Below are positions 11,402 through 21,900 of a stretch of DNA of 64,000 nucleotides, piece after piece (within the stretch, counting starts at the first letter, position 1; every line of letters begins with the position of its first letter). Where the stretch lies: positions 193,888,027 to 193,952,026 of the forward strand of contig NC_057796.1 in NCBI RefSeq assembly GCF_018294505.1, given 5' to 3'. The notes under the pieces were generated by a model. That model worked only from the letters and a program-made list of their open reading frames with translations. It was not told the origin of the DNA and did no database searches. Position numbers and translations under genes: made by a program. This DNA is from Triticum aestivum (taxonomy: Eukaryota > Streptophyta > Magnoliopsida > Poales > Poaceae).

Positions 11402-11875
11402 AGACTTCAAAAATTTTGAGGCTTCTGATTCGAATACGATCAGAAAACCGTCCCAAAGGGGTTAAGCTAAGATTCGAATACGATCATATAGCCCCCAGTG
11501 GCTTTGGCGTTGCCGATCAAGAGGGTACCGACAGCTATGTTCTCTTTGGTTCGAATACGACCTATGTTTGAACAGGAAGCCCCCAAATGACCTTGAGAGT
11601 TGTTTAACGACGCTGATTCGAATACGATCCACGTCGGTTCCCAAAGGGGGTTGAGTTATGGTTCAAATATGACCAAGAAACTCCCCAATGAGCTCGGCAG
11701 TGTGCCGATCAAAAGGGTATCGACAGCTATGTTCTCTTTGGTTCGAATACGACCTATGTTTGAACAGGAAGCCCCCTAGTGATCATGAGAATATTTAACG
11801 ACTCTGATTCGAATACGATCAGGGTCACACCAAAAGGGTTAAGCTAAATTCGAATACGATCAGCTCCCAATGGTC
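11402..11875. repeat. Tandem repeat with GATTCGAATACGATC motif in element D
   Basis: TTCGAATACGA occurs near 11429, 11471, 11550, 11622, 11741, 11806 and 11850 (the phase varies). Two larger units share the order 'GCCGATCAA-AGGGTA-CGACAGCTATGTTCTCTTTGG' and repeat about 190 bp apart (11510 and 11703). No coding potential is apparent. Confidence 0.7.
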
Positions 11876-12719
11876 CTTAAAGTAGGGTACCTATGTTTGA
11901 GTTGTGCTTTGTAACAGACTCTTTGGTCCCTTTAATTTTCCCTGAGAACTCGAACTTTGCAAGAGATAAATTCTTTTTGAACCGGAAGTTCTTAAACCAG
12001 ATATTGAGAGTTTCAAAGTTTTGTGATAGACAAATTTACCTTGAACCGGATTTTAAACCGGATATTAAGAGCTTCAATGCCTTGTGGGAGATGTCAAGTC
12101 TCTTGAGCCGGATTTAGACCGGACTCCTTCTTTTTAAGCCGGAAATTTTCTGACGGCCTTTAAACTTTTTACCAATATGGCGGTAGCCTCCAGGACCGGG
12201 TTATTTTTCCCTCCAATGACCCGGAGTTCTTGAATGCATTGAAACCGACCAATGCTGCCGAGTCATATCATTGTAGCCCCCGAGTCTCAAGTCGACTCGA
12301 GGAGTTGGCTTTGAGATTCTCCATATTGATCATAGCATAAGGTGTATATCATTGGTATTGATAGCGCGATGTGAATCCACAGAAGGTTGAAGTGACTGCG
12401 GCGGGTTATAAATGATCCCGTATGAGCCGTGTCAGCAACTCGGCCAATGGTTCCTTCCAACTGGATGTTTTGAAGTTAACCAAACTGTAGTGGCGGCGAC
12501 TTGTGCGCCTGCCCATTTGAACCATCCAGTGCAGACGGCGGCTGATAATACATGATAATTTGCCTCCAATTTTGTTGGAAGAAAAACCGGACTTCCCAAG
12601 CAGTGACTTGCTCATACCCAATAATCAGCTCACGCAGACGGGTGTGGCCCGGTATGTTGATATAGACCAGGCCGCGAGAAACGGATGGTAAAGACGACCG
12701 TTGCATCAGAGGCGGCACA

Positions 12720-13080
12720 GACAGATGAGCCGGCCGTGGCGTTGTAAGCCAGTGCGGATGAGCGAGTTAACCACATCGTTTTGATGTAGTGAACAATTGT
12801 CCTGCATCAACAATATTGCAGACCAAGACAAAGATAAACTGCTCTTTGATGAAAAATAATATGTACCAATAAAATATATTTTAGATGGATATCACTGATG
12901 TGCCAGGCCGGAAATAATCCGCCATGAAATTAACGATTGCTAGGTGAAGTTGAAGTCACTCACGGGTGAATCGGCCGCGGCGTGGTAAACCGGTGCAGAC
13001 AGGTGAGTCGGCCGCGACGTTTGTAAGCCGGCGTGGACAGCGAGTCGGCCACGGCGTTATAAGCTGGTGCGGACACGTGG
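12720..13080. repeat. Degenerate minisatellite, about 37-bp unit, in element D
   Basis: Units of the type 'TGAGTCGGCCGCGGCGTTGT-AAGCCGGTGCGGACAG' occur at about 12724, 12965, 13003 and 13040. The last three are adjacent. The sequence is GC-rich against an AT-rich surrounding. Confidence 0.6.
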
Positions 13081-15176
13081 ACCGGATGCAAGGGCGACAG
13101 CTATATATAACAACACTGTAGGGCAGAGTGGTTGTTTGCAAAAAATTAATAAGTACTGATAAAGTAAAATGGATGGATATCACCTGATTAGTTCGGATGA
13201 TCGATGAATCATAAGTAACAACCATATCTCAATAGACTGTGCGCGGTGTAGTAAGCATTGCGCAGCTGCAGACCACCATATGTAACAGTGAGTATTGATG
13301 CAGTAAGAACAATTGCCTAGCACGTTGCCGACTGCCTCTTGCTTCAACTGCCTTTGACCTTGATCTGCTGTAAAATTTATAATGGTACTTGCCCACTGAT
13401 ACTCTTGTTCCATTATTCTAAACAGATTGCCTGTTAAACCATCACACATGCATTCAATGCCCAGGATATCTCCTTCACTGTACCTTTCATCAGCATACTA
13501 GTATCCAGACCTGGTACCCCGTGAAACCATCAATGCCGCGGTACAGAAAAGGCATGGCCGGCTCAAGGCTGCGGGAAAGAGGACAGCAGAGCGACGGGTT
13601 GACGACGGCTTGGAGCAGAGGCCGGGGCGGCTCATGCGCAACGGAGCAGGCGGCAACGTGGCAGAAGTCAGCGACGTTCGGACAGCAGCAGGGGTGGCCC
13701 GCGGTGGCCCGCGGCCGGACCCGCGGGGGCGGCGATTTGCTCACATATACATTCAGCAGCACAATACGGGCGAGTGCCAGTGCATAATATTGCTAGCGTG
13801 CACTCCATACCCGCTGTATAAATCACTTTTGTAGTGAACATTTATCCTGTATACAAAAATGTATAGATCAAAGTAATTGCTCTTTTACAAAAACAATATA
13901 TACTTGAAATAGACTTAGATGAATATCACCTGATTTGTTAGGACGACGGATGATCCGTTTATCGCGACAGAGGTGGCTCAGGCAGACCAGCGACTCGACA
14001 TAGTTAGGCGGCTCAGGCAGACCGGCGACTTAATATACCCCCGGCGGCTCAAAGCGGCAAGGGCGGCTCAACGCGGCTCCGGCGGGTTGAGTAGATTAAG
14101 CTACACGGGCGGCGACTTGCGCACACCTTTGCTAATACATTAGGCCGGAATTTATCCGGTGCGGTCGGGCGAGTCAATCATGAAGACTGATCCGGAGGCG
14201 GGTCGCTCGTGCATGTTGAACTCCCCCTTCCCTTTTTTTAAACCCCCGGGCTTTGAATCGCGCGTCTGCTATCTGAATCGCGCTTCGTGGCGGCTCAAAA
14301 GATTGTTGGAAGTGACGCAATAAAAAACGCCAGCAAAAAACTCTTGAGCTGAATAGATCTGATTATATCCGTAGACATCTGCAGAGCAATTTGGAAACAA
14401 GGCGAGGCGGCGTGGCCGGGGTGGCTCGACGCGCCGGCGAGGTAACTTGGTGGCGGCGACTTGTGGCGGCAGAACCGGCTCAACCCGGCGGCGGTCATCA
14501 GCGAAGGATGGTCATCGCCGGCGACTCGCCCACAGCAAGATGAGACCACGACGCCGGGCTTCGGCAGCGGAGGCGGCAGCCTCTGGCGCGGCGGTACGGC
14601 GTTGGTTGGAGAGCCCATCGTTGCTAGCTAGCAACTTCCGTGTCCTTTCCTTTTTCTCCTTTGCACTTGATCCATATTCGAGTCCAAGTAGTACTCCACT
14701 TGATGTCTTGAGGCACGTGTGATCAGTCTTTGAGGCTGAAACGCTGCTGTTTTTGATGGAAAGAAGAAGCAGTGCGCTATGGAACTCATGGTACACTCGG
14801 CGACACACCAATTCTTGTCCGTCTTGCTGGATCGCTTCGTTTAGTTAATCTCTTCTCTCCTGTTGGTCCTTTGTACAATGACGTGGTGCTCTACAACTCA
14901 AAAGTAGTACTAGCAGTAGCGACAAACACCATCGAGACTTGGCGCACAGGTGAAACATGCTGCAACCGGAAATCAAGGTCTTTGGCGACTTGCGATTTGA
15001 CTGCGTCCCGGCGACGTGATCCGTGCACTGATCGATCTCGAACACGCCTTCGACTTGCAGTACTGACGGGGCACCTGACGCGATCTTAATTTTCTTAAAC
15101 TCAAACCTTCATATGTTCAAACACGAGCTTCTCAATCCCTAAAGAGATCCCTCCAAGAACTCATCACCACCGTGCG
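13081..15176. other. Non-coding 5' half of element D
   Basis: I find no retroelement protein here. Short GC-rich blocks near 13540-13740, 13970-14110 and 14400-14600 hold overlapping ORFs on both strands, none with a recognisable domain. The part next to the primer site is the leader. Confidence 0.6.
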
Positions 15177-15197
15177 CGAGCCCCACGGTGGGCGCCA
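15177..15197 (-). other. Primer binding site for tRNA-Lys(CUU), element D
   Basis: The plus strand reads GAGCCCCACGGTGGGCGCCA, which equals the 3' end of plant tRNA-Lys(CUU) including its CCA. It sits two bases from the LTR. A 21-base perfect match supports use of this tRNA as the reverse-transcription primer. Confidence 0.85.
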
Positions 15198-15199
15198 AC

Positions 15200-15840
15200 T
15201 GTCGTGGAATTGTCACGGCAGATGTCCTTAGTGTCAGGACTTAGTCGCGAGGCTAGCGTATCTTTGTGGTAGCTTGAGAGGGGTTGGGCGGAATCGAGAG
15301 ACGCAAGACAAGACAAGGATTTAGACAGCTTCGGGCCCCGGGAAACATCATCCGGTAATAGCCCTACATGCTGTTTGTGGCTAGGTCTCATTATACTCAT
15401 GAGAGAATCGCCGGTAAGCCGGCTCTTTGTGTCTAACCCTAGATATTGTTTCTTGTTGCTTGTCCCTCTTTGGGGAGCCCTGCCCCTCCTTATATAAGTT
15501 AGAGGGGCGGGTTACATGTGGAGTCCTAGTAGGACTAGGACTAGTCTATCTTCTCTTACAAGTTAATTACAAGTCCGGGTCTTGCTTCCTCGTAAAGTAA
15601 ATATTCGTCATCCCTTTCTTCTTAAGCTAGCCCATCATAAACGTGAGCCGACCTTCTGGGCCTTGTCCTCTATCTGACCCGTCGTCGGGGCCATCCATGA
15701 GTTGTCTGGTTCATGAGCTGTCTGACCAATGAGCCGCCAGACCCATGAGTCGCTAGTCCTCTGCCGGGTCATCAGCGAAATGCCAAGTCCGGCCGGGTCA
15801 TACTTCCGGCCGGGTCATACCGCGGGGTATATCCCCGACA
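15200..15840 (-). repeat. 5' LTR of element D
   Basis: This 641-bp repeat runs from TGTCGTGGAATTGTCACGG to ATATCCCCGACA and is about 97% identical to the LTR at 8649-9295 by hand count. Most differences are transitions. Confidence 0.9.
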
Positions 15841-15845
15841 GGAGG

Positions 15846-16650
15846 CGCGCCCACAGACATGATAGGCGCGGCCACCGCAGACAGTGGTGGCACGGTACGA
15901 TGCGGCAGCGATGACGCCCGTGCCGCCGTGCTCGCCGCCGTGTTGGCATGGAGAAACTCACGACTCCTCATCGAGCTGAACTGGAGTGGCGATTTGCTGA
16001 ACCACGCGCCGGCTTGGGGCGGCAACTGGCTCCGCCGGGCCAAGCGAGGTTGGTGAAGCACTGAGCGGTCTCGCTCATATCCAGATGGCTCGACGGGCCA
16101 CCCAGCCGGGTAGTATGCCGGAGAACGGCTCCTAGAAATCCATCGGAAGAGTGAGAAAATGGTGAACAAGGAGATGGGGGAGCGGCGGAGGGGTGCGATT
16201 CTTGCCCGCTGTCTGTCTGGCCTCGTTTAAATAGAGGGGGGACGGTAGGAGCTTGGTCGGCGTCTGTCCTCATTTAAACTGAGGGCGGACGGGAGGAGCT
16301 CGACCGGCGTTGCGTTTAATTCCGGCCTGCTCATGAACGGCCGTGTGGCCGGAGTAGGTTTCTCGATTTGCATGTGGGTTTAACGGAGGCGTTTGATGGA
16401 GGCGAGGGGCGTGTTCAGCCGGGCGTGCAGCGGGCGGCGCAGTACTATTCGATTTGACAGCTACTAGTAAACCAGGACAGTTCCCGATACGGCTTTAATG
16501 CAGACGAGGGAGAGGGTAGCGGTTCTCGAAATCTTGAACGGCCAATGATGCATCCTCCTTCAATTAGCATCCTGAATGCATGAGGGAAGTAATGGGAGGA
16601 GGACGGGGAAAAGAGACAACACGATGTGAATGCAATGCAGTTTGCACTCA
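15846..16650. other. Low-copy flank right of element D
   Basis: This stretch continues the interrupted sequence of 8372-8648. On the minus strand a TATA-like CTATTTAAAC (around 16226-16240) is followed by about 400 bp of GC-rich open sequence running into the insertion point. A minus-strand gene remnant is possible, but its first ATG is followed by an early stop. Nothing else is recognised. Confidence 0.35.
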
Positions 16651-16658
16651 TATAAAGG
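16651..16658 (+). promoter_or_regulatory. TATA box of the 16.7-17.3 kb gene
   Basis: TATAAAGG lies 89 bp upstream of the first in-frame ATG (16740), a normal plant core-promoter spacing with a start near 16685. Confidence 0.65.
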
Positions 16659-16739
16659 CGCCCCTCCGTTCCAATGCATCTACCACATCGTACGCACCTA
16701 AGCACCTACACTAAGCGCAAAAGTGCTCCCTCCAGACCC

Positions 16740-17309
16740 ATGGCGGCGATGCACGCAGGCGGCTAGCGGCTGTGCCAGATGGTCCACGACGCCGGCCTGC
16801 AGCATGGCACCGAGGTTCATCTCCAGACGGTGTTGGCGACCGGCTGGTTCATGGCCATCGTTGACGCCAGCTACGACTCTCAGTTGGACCAGATGATCGT
16901 TGCCACCATAAACAAGTTCACCGTCGTCAAGAAGCTCACGGACGACATAGCCGTACTCCTCCAGCCCGCGTGCCCGGGCTACTCATTTCCTACCACCCTA
17001 ATCGGCCTCCATGGCGAGAACCTCTTTCAAGAACTGGTGGCCCCGCGACAGCTCGCCGAGGCAACGAAGAATGTCCACCTGGAGGTCGCGCTCGCTGCAA
17101 GGCGCCTCGCCCTGCAAGAATTCGTCGACCTACACATCCACGTGTACGAGCAGGTTGTCTACATAGCTATCTACAAGGCCGGTGAGGACGCTGTGCCATT
17201 GGCCTTCGTCAACCAGCTGGAAGCATTGGACGCCTTTGTTGAGAAGCACCTTGACCTCGCCACAAAAGCATCCGCTCCTAAGCCGCCGGTCTGTGGCCCG
17301 GTGCACTGA
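16740..17309 (+). CDS. Intronless hypothetical protein, with an early in-frame stop
   Basis: A GC-rich frame runs from ATG 16740 to TGA 17309, with TATA box 89 bp upstream and AATAAA 123 bp downstream, so it looks like a compact single-exon gene. Eight codons after the first ATG is a TAG (16764-16766). The next in-frame ATG at 16779 gives 176 residues (MVHDAGLQHGTEVHLQTVL...). The protein is acidic to neutral and mostly helical by appearance, with AIVDASYDSQLDQMI and two Y-I-A-I/A-stretches, and ends PKPPVCGPVH. No signal peptide, membrane segment or known domain is seen, and I do not recognise the family. Either translation starts at 16779 or the gene is a recent pseudogene with a nonsense mutation. 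Confidence 0.55.
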
Positions 17310-17431
17310 GTCGAGGAGGAGGAGGTCGTACGTTGATGGATGCATCTTTCTTCTTGCCTCCTGTAACCACCACTGCGATCGCATCATCGTGGCCTTAATT
17401 CTTATTGCGCTATTGCATTCTTGTTCCAGTC

Positions 17432-17437
17432 AATAAA
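17432..17437 (+). terminator. Polyadenylation signal of the 16.7-17.3 kb gene
   Basis: AATAAA stands 123 bp after the stop codon, in an AT-rich stretch, as expected for a plant near-upstream element. Confidence 0.5.
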
Positions 17438-17742
17438 GACATGTGCGATCCCTTTGCTCACATTTGGAGGCAATTATATGCATCACTGTAACTAGTACTC
17501 CATCCGTCAATTTGTAAGTTGTGCTTACCTTTTCCATCAACTTCGTGCAACGCACGGGCATCTTGCTAGAAACACTACAACATGTCGAACCGCATGTGAC
17601 CAAACCGACGATGCACCAACCTAGCTACTACCCTGCTTATCTGGTGGAAAAAGCCCTGTCCTAGCGTTTCCAATCGTTATTTCTATGTATCGATCGTGCC
17701 AAGGAGCACAACCAAATGTTAATATTTATACATGTTTCTCTA

Positions 17743-17983
17743 TCTCTACTCTTATAAAAAACAAAGTTGGTGATGATGGTGTGCCTGCCATCCTGCAATA
17801 TAGGCCGTCCGATTTATATCTGACGGATAGGAAGGAAACTATGGCAATTTTGCAAAAACATACCCACACCACTCTCCACATTTTCAAATAAGGCCTTCCC
17901 TCGTTCATCCTTTTCTCCTACAAGATAAACTACTCATACAAATGCATCTTGAAGTTCCGTGCAACGCATGGGCATCTTTCTAG
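17743..17983 (+). mobile_element. Small Helitron-like element 1
   Basis: It starts TCTCTACTCTTATAAAAA and ends with a GC hairpin-like GTGCAACGCATGGGC followed by CTAG and T. These are the TC 5' end and CTRR-T 3' end of plant Helitrons. It is 241 bp with no coding capacity. Confidence 0.6.
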
Positions 17984-18318
17984 TCTCCTATAAAAGACTC
18001 AGTTGGTGATGGTGGTGTGTCTGCCATCCATCATTTCTGACCATTAGCTTTGCATCTAACGGCCGTGAGGTAAGTTGTGGCATTTTTGCAACAATATCCC
18101 ACTTCTCTGCTCCAATTTGCAGAAAACCCCTTATTATCTTGAAAGCAAACACATCCCTCCCCCACCTCATCAAAACAGCCTAAGAAATATATTTTGAGTG
18201 AAAAGTAATATATTTTTAGTGGTATATATGTATATCAAAACAAGAGTGTTTTCTTTCAATTTTGTGAACAAGTACTATTCTACTTTGGACCCGTCGCAAT
18301 GCACGGGCACATTGCTAG
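17984..18318 (+). mobile_element. Small Helitron-like element 2, head to tail with the first
   Basis: It starts TCTCCTATAAAAGACTC directly after element 1, shares the next block (GTTGGTGATGGTGGTGTG) with it, and ends CGCAATGCACGGGC...CTAG-T at 18318. A similar Helitron-type end is seen near 17545-17569 (truncated 5'). Confidence 0.55.
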
Positions 18319-18957
18319 TAAAAGAAAAAGGCATGCCACATTCGCGTCGCACCCCCACCCTCCCGGGAATCGGGAGTACTCCACGGCCCGCCCGCCACGC
18401 CACATAGCTAGGGAAGGCGTGTTGCCTAGAATTTTCACTTTCATGTGGGACGACAGTTGAGCAAACTGACTATCGGCAAACCGCACCCCGCCCGCCGCGT
18501 TGGAAAACAGAAATGACGAGGGGAAGATCTAGTTGTAGCACGGAAGCCAAGAAATTTGGTGTCAGATGGGGCTCGTTGATAGTAGAGTAGGAGCACTCCG
18601 TACTACTACTCCTACTAGTACGAAGTTTGTACTACAACTAGTACTACCACTATACAACTAGGTACGTGCACGGCACAACATCCTAGGAAAAAAATGGGAA
18701 GATCTTGTTTTGGGTGATTTAACTTTTTTTAGTCAACGTAGTATGAATAATATGATGTGGGGGGCACCCATCAAGCTTATGTGGCTTGGTTGCATGGCTA
18801 GGAAAGGCTAGAGAAAAATAAATAGATAATGTGTTTAGAGTGCACCCCACTAAATAGATACTTTGGATCCATTGCAACGCATGGGCTGGCAAATTGGTAG
18901 TAGTAAGAAACAAATTCCGGGTTTGGCACGAGGTCGTACTGCAGGAGCACCACAAGG
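18319..18957. other. Intergenic sequence, no gene
   Basis: The stretch has a run of AGTACTACT-type short repeats (about 18585-18660). A second degenerate Helitron-type end (TTGCAACGCATGGGC, near 18873) precedes sequence that is paralogous to 24576-24640. Confidence 0.5.
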
Positions 18958-18962
18958 CTTGG

Positions 18963-21900
18963 TGTAACGCCCACGATGCGGCTATATCTCCCACGTGTCG
19001 AGGCACGACTTAGAGGCATAACCGCATTGTGGTTTTGTCGCAAGAAGGGTCATCTTCACACAATCCCATGTAATGAACAAGAATGGGATAAAGAGTTGGC
19101 TTACAATCGCCACTTCACACAATACATAAATATAATTCATACATCATCCAAAATACACACATAGACCGACTACGGTCAAGATCCAAATGAAAATAAGATA
19201 ACCCCAAATGCTAAATCCCCAATCGACCCAACTGGGCTCCACTACTGATCATCAGGAAAAGACACATAGTAACGACCACGTTCCTCATCGAACTCCCACT
19301 TGAGGTCGATCTCATCAACTGCACTGGCATCGTCGACACCTGCAACTGTTTTGGTAGAATCTGTGAGTCACGAGGACTCAGCAATCTCACACCCATGAGA
19401 TCAAGACTATTTAAGCATATAGTAAAGGATGGTGTAATGAGGTGGAGCTGCAGCAGGCACTAAGCATATATGGTGACTAACATACGCAAATGAGAGCGAG
19501 AAGAGAAGCAACGGAACGGTCGTCAACTAGTAATGACCAAGAAGTGATCCTGAACTCCTACTTACGTCAAACATAACTCAAGCCGTGTTCACCTCCCAGA
19601 CTCCGCCGAGAAGAGACCATCACGGCTACACACGCGGTTGATGTATTTTAATTAAGTCAAGGGACAAATTCTCTACAACCGGGCATTAACAAATTCCCAT
19701 CTGCCTCATAACCGCGGGCACGGCTTTCGAAAGATAATACCCTGCAGGGGTGTCCCAACTTAGCCCATCATAACCTCTCACGGTCAACGAAGGATAAACC
19801 TTCTCCCGGAAAGACCCGATCAGTCTCGGAATCTCGGTTTACAAGACATTTCGACAATGGTAAAACAAGACCAGCAAAGCCGCCCGAATGTGCCGACAAA
19901 TCCCGATAGGAGCTGCACATATCTCGTTCTCAGGGCACACCGGATGAACACTACGTACAACTAAAACCAATCCTCGAGTTTCCCCAAGGTGGCGCTGCAA
20001 GTGCCTCTAGTTTGGACCAGCACTCAGAGGAACACTGGCCCGGGGGTTTAAATAAAGATGACCCTCGGGCTCGCGAAAACCCGGGGGAAAAGGCTTAGGT
20101 GGCAAATGGTAAAACCAAGGTTGGGCCTTTCTGGAGGAGTTTTATTCAAGGAGAACTGTCAAGGGGGTCCCATAAATCACCCAACCGCGTAAGGAACGCT
20201 AACTCAAGGAACATAATACCGGTATGACAGAAACTAGGGCGGCAAGAGTCGAACAAAACACCAGGCATAAGGCCGAGCCTTCCACCCTTTACCAAATATA
20301 TAGATGCATTAATTAAATAAGAGATATTGTGATATCCCAACAATATCCATGTTCCAACATGGAACCAAACTTCAACTTCACCTGCAACTATCAACGCTAT
20401 AAGAAGGGCTGAGCAAAAGCGGTAAGTTAGCCAAACAACGGTTTGCTAGGAAAGGATGGTTAGGGGCTGACATGGAAATATGGGAGGCATGATATAGCAA
20501 GTGGTACGTAGCGTAGCATGGCAATAGAACGAACAACTAGCAAAGCAAAGATAGAAGTGATTTCGAGGGGTGGTCATCTTGCCTGCAAGGTTCTCAGAGT
20601 TGTCGAAAGCTTGATCCTCGTAAGCGTACTCAACAGGTTCCTCGTTCACGAACTCGTCTCCCGGCTCTACCCAAGACAAGAACAGAAGCAACGGAACCAC
20701 AATCAATCACGGGAAATGCACAAGCAACATGATGCAATACATGAATGATATGCAAGATATGATATGCGGTGCGTATGCGTGCTCCGGGAGGAAAATGATG
20801 AACAAGGCAGTAACTTGACAAACCAAGCATGCCACTGGAAAGATGAGATGATTTCGGTCGAAATCGATATAAAGATCACCGGAAACGGATGCACGGTTTG
20901 CAAATGGCAAGCAAAACAAAAATGACACGAATATGCAAATAACAGCATGATAGCACTTAGAATGCAACAAGTAACAATGCTACAGCACTCGAACACAGCA
21001 ACAAAGCATATGACAGTAATCTACAGGAGATGATTGACAAAAGATGAACACTGAGCTACGGCTAGATCACAACATAACAGGCTCAACCAAGCATGGCAAA
21101 AGTGCAAAAGATAACAGGATCACAGACTTGGTGAAATTACTGGACATGCCTGAAACAGCATCAGGTAGCAATGTTCAGAGCACGAAATCAACATGCTACA
21201 GGAACTTAACATAGCAAAACAAGGCATGCCAGTATTCTACTAAATGCATAAGACAAAATTCCCTTACTGACTATAAGCCAAATAGGACCAGAAGATATGA
21301 TGGCAACCATGTAAACATAGCAAGTTTCGTTCATAGATTTCAGACTTAGCAGAAAACAGAGCATGGCAGAAACAATAATATGAAGGCATCTTGGTGAGCT
21401 TGATGCACTCACCACAAAGTAATGGATGACACAACAAGCATACCTACAGCAAGATGACATGTTTATAAAGCTATCCATGGCAAGATCAATTACATAGCAT
21501 GTATGAAACAACTACAACAACCTTGGCAAGATTGAATAACACGTAAACAATCTGCCAGAATATTTTATAGCAAAAGTAGAGCAAGATTGGGTCATGCTAG
21601 GGCACTCCATAATTGCAAACAACGGCAGGAATGGATCAACGACAATAATATCTACAAAACATCCTTACTAAATATCTCCAAAATATGCATGGATCTCTCC
21701 GTAGCATCAAGTTTACAGAGCAACAAAATAACAGCAGACAAAGACTTGGAGAAATTACTGTCTCTGAAATCAGAAACATTACGGAGCCTAGTTTGCATGC
21801 TTGTGCTAGTCAGTACCGAGATCACAAAAATACACAGCATACACCTCTGTAAAGATGGCATGGCATACAACAAAACACATGTAGAGCTGATGCCCATAAG

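Larger units (their letters stand above)
8649..15840 (-). mobile_element. Complete non-coding LTR element with TSD GGAGG (element D)
   Basis: Two LTRs (8649-9295 and 15200-15840) bound 5.9 kb of internal DNA, and the 5-bp duplications GGAGG (8644-8648 and 15841-15845) match exactly. Next to the right LTR is a primer site for tRNA-Lys, which sets the orientation as minus. Next to the left LTR is a polypurine-type tract (TAGCCCCCAG on plus). I find no gag, protease, integrase or RT sequence in any frame, so it is a large non-autonomous element. By hand count the LTRs differ at about 17 of 640 positions plus a 7-bp and a 1-bp indel, which suggests an insertion of moderate age. Confidence 0.9.

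Noticed and set aside
16445..16705. Minus-strand ORF of 86 codons
   Set aside because: It overlaps the promoter of the plus-strand gene at 16740 and has no recognisable features.
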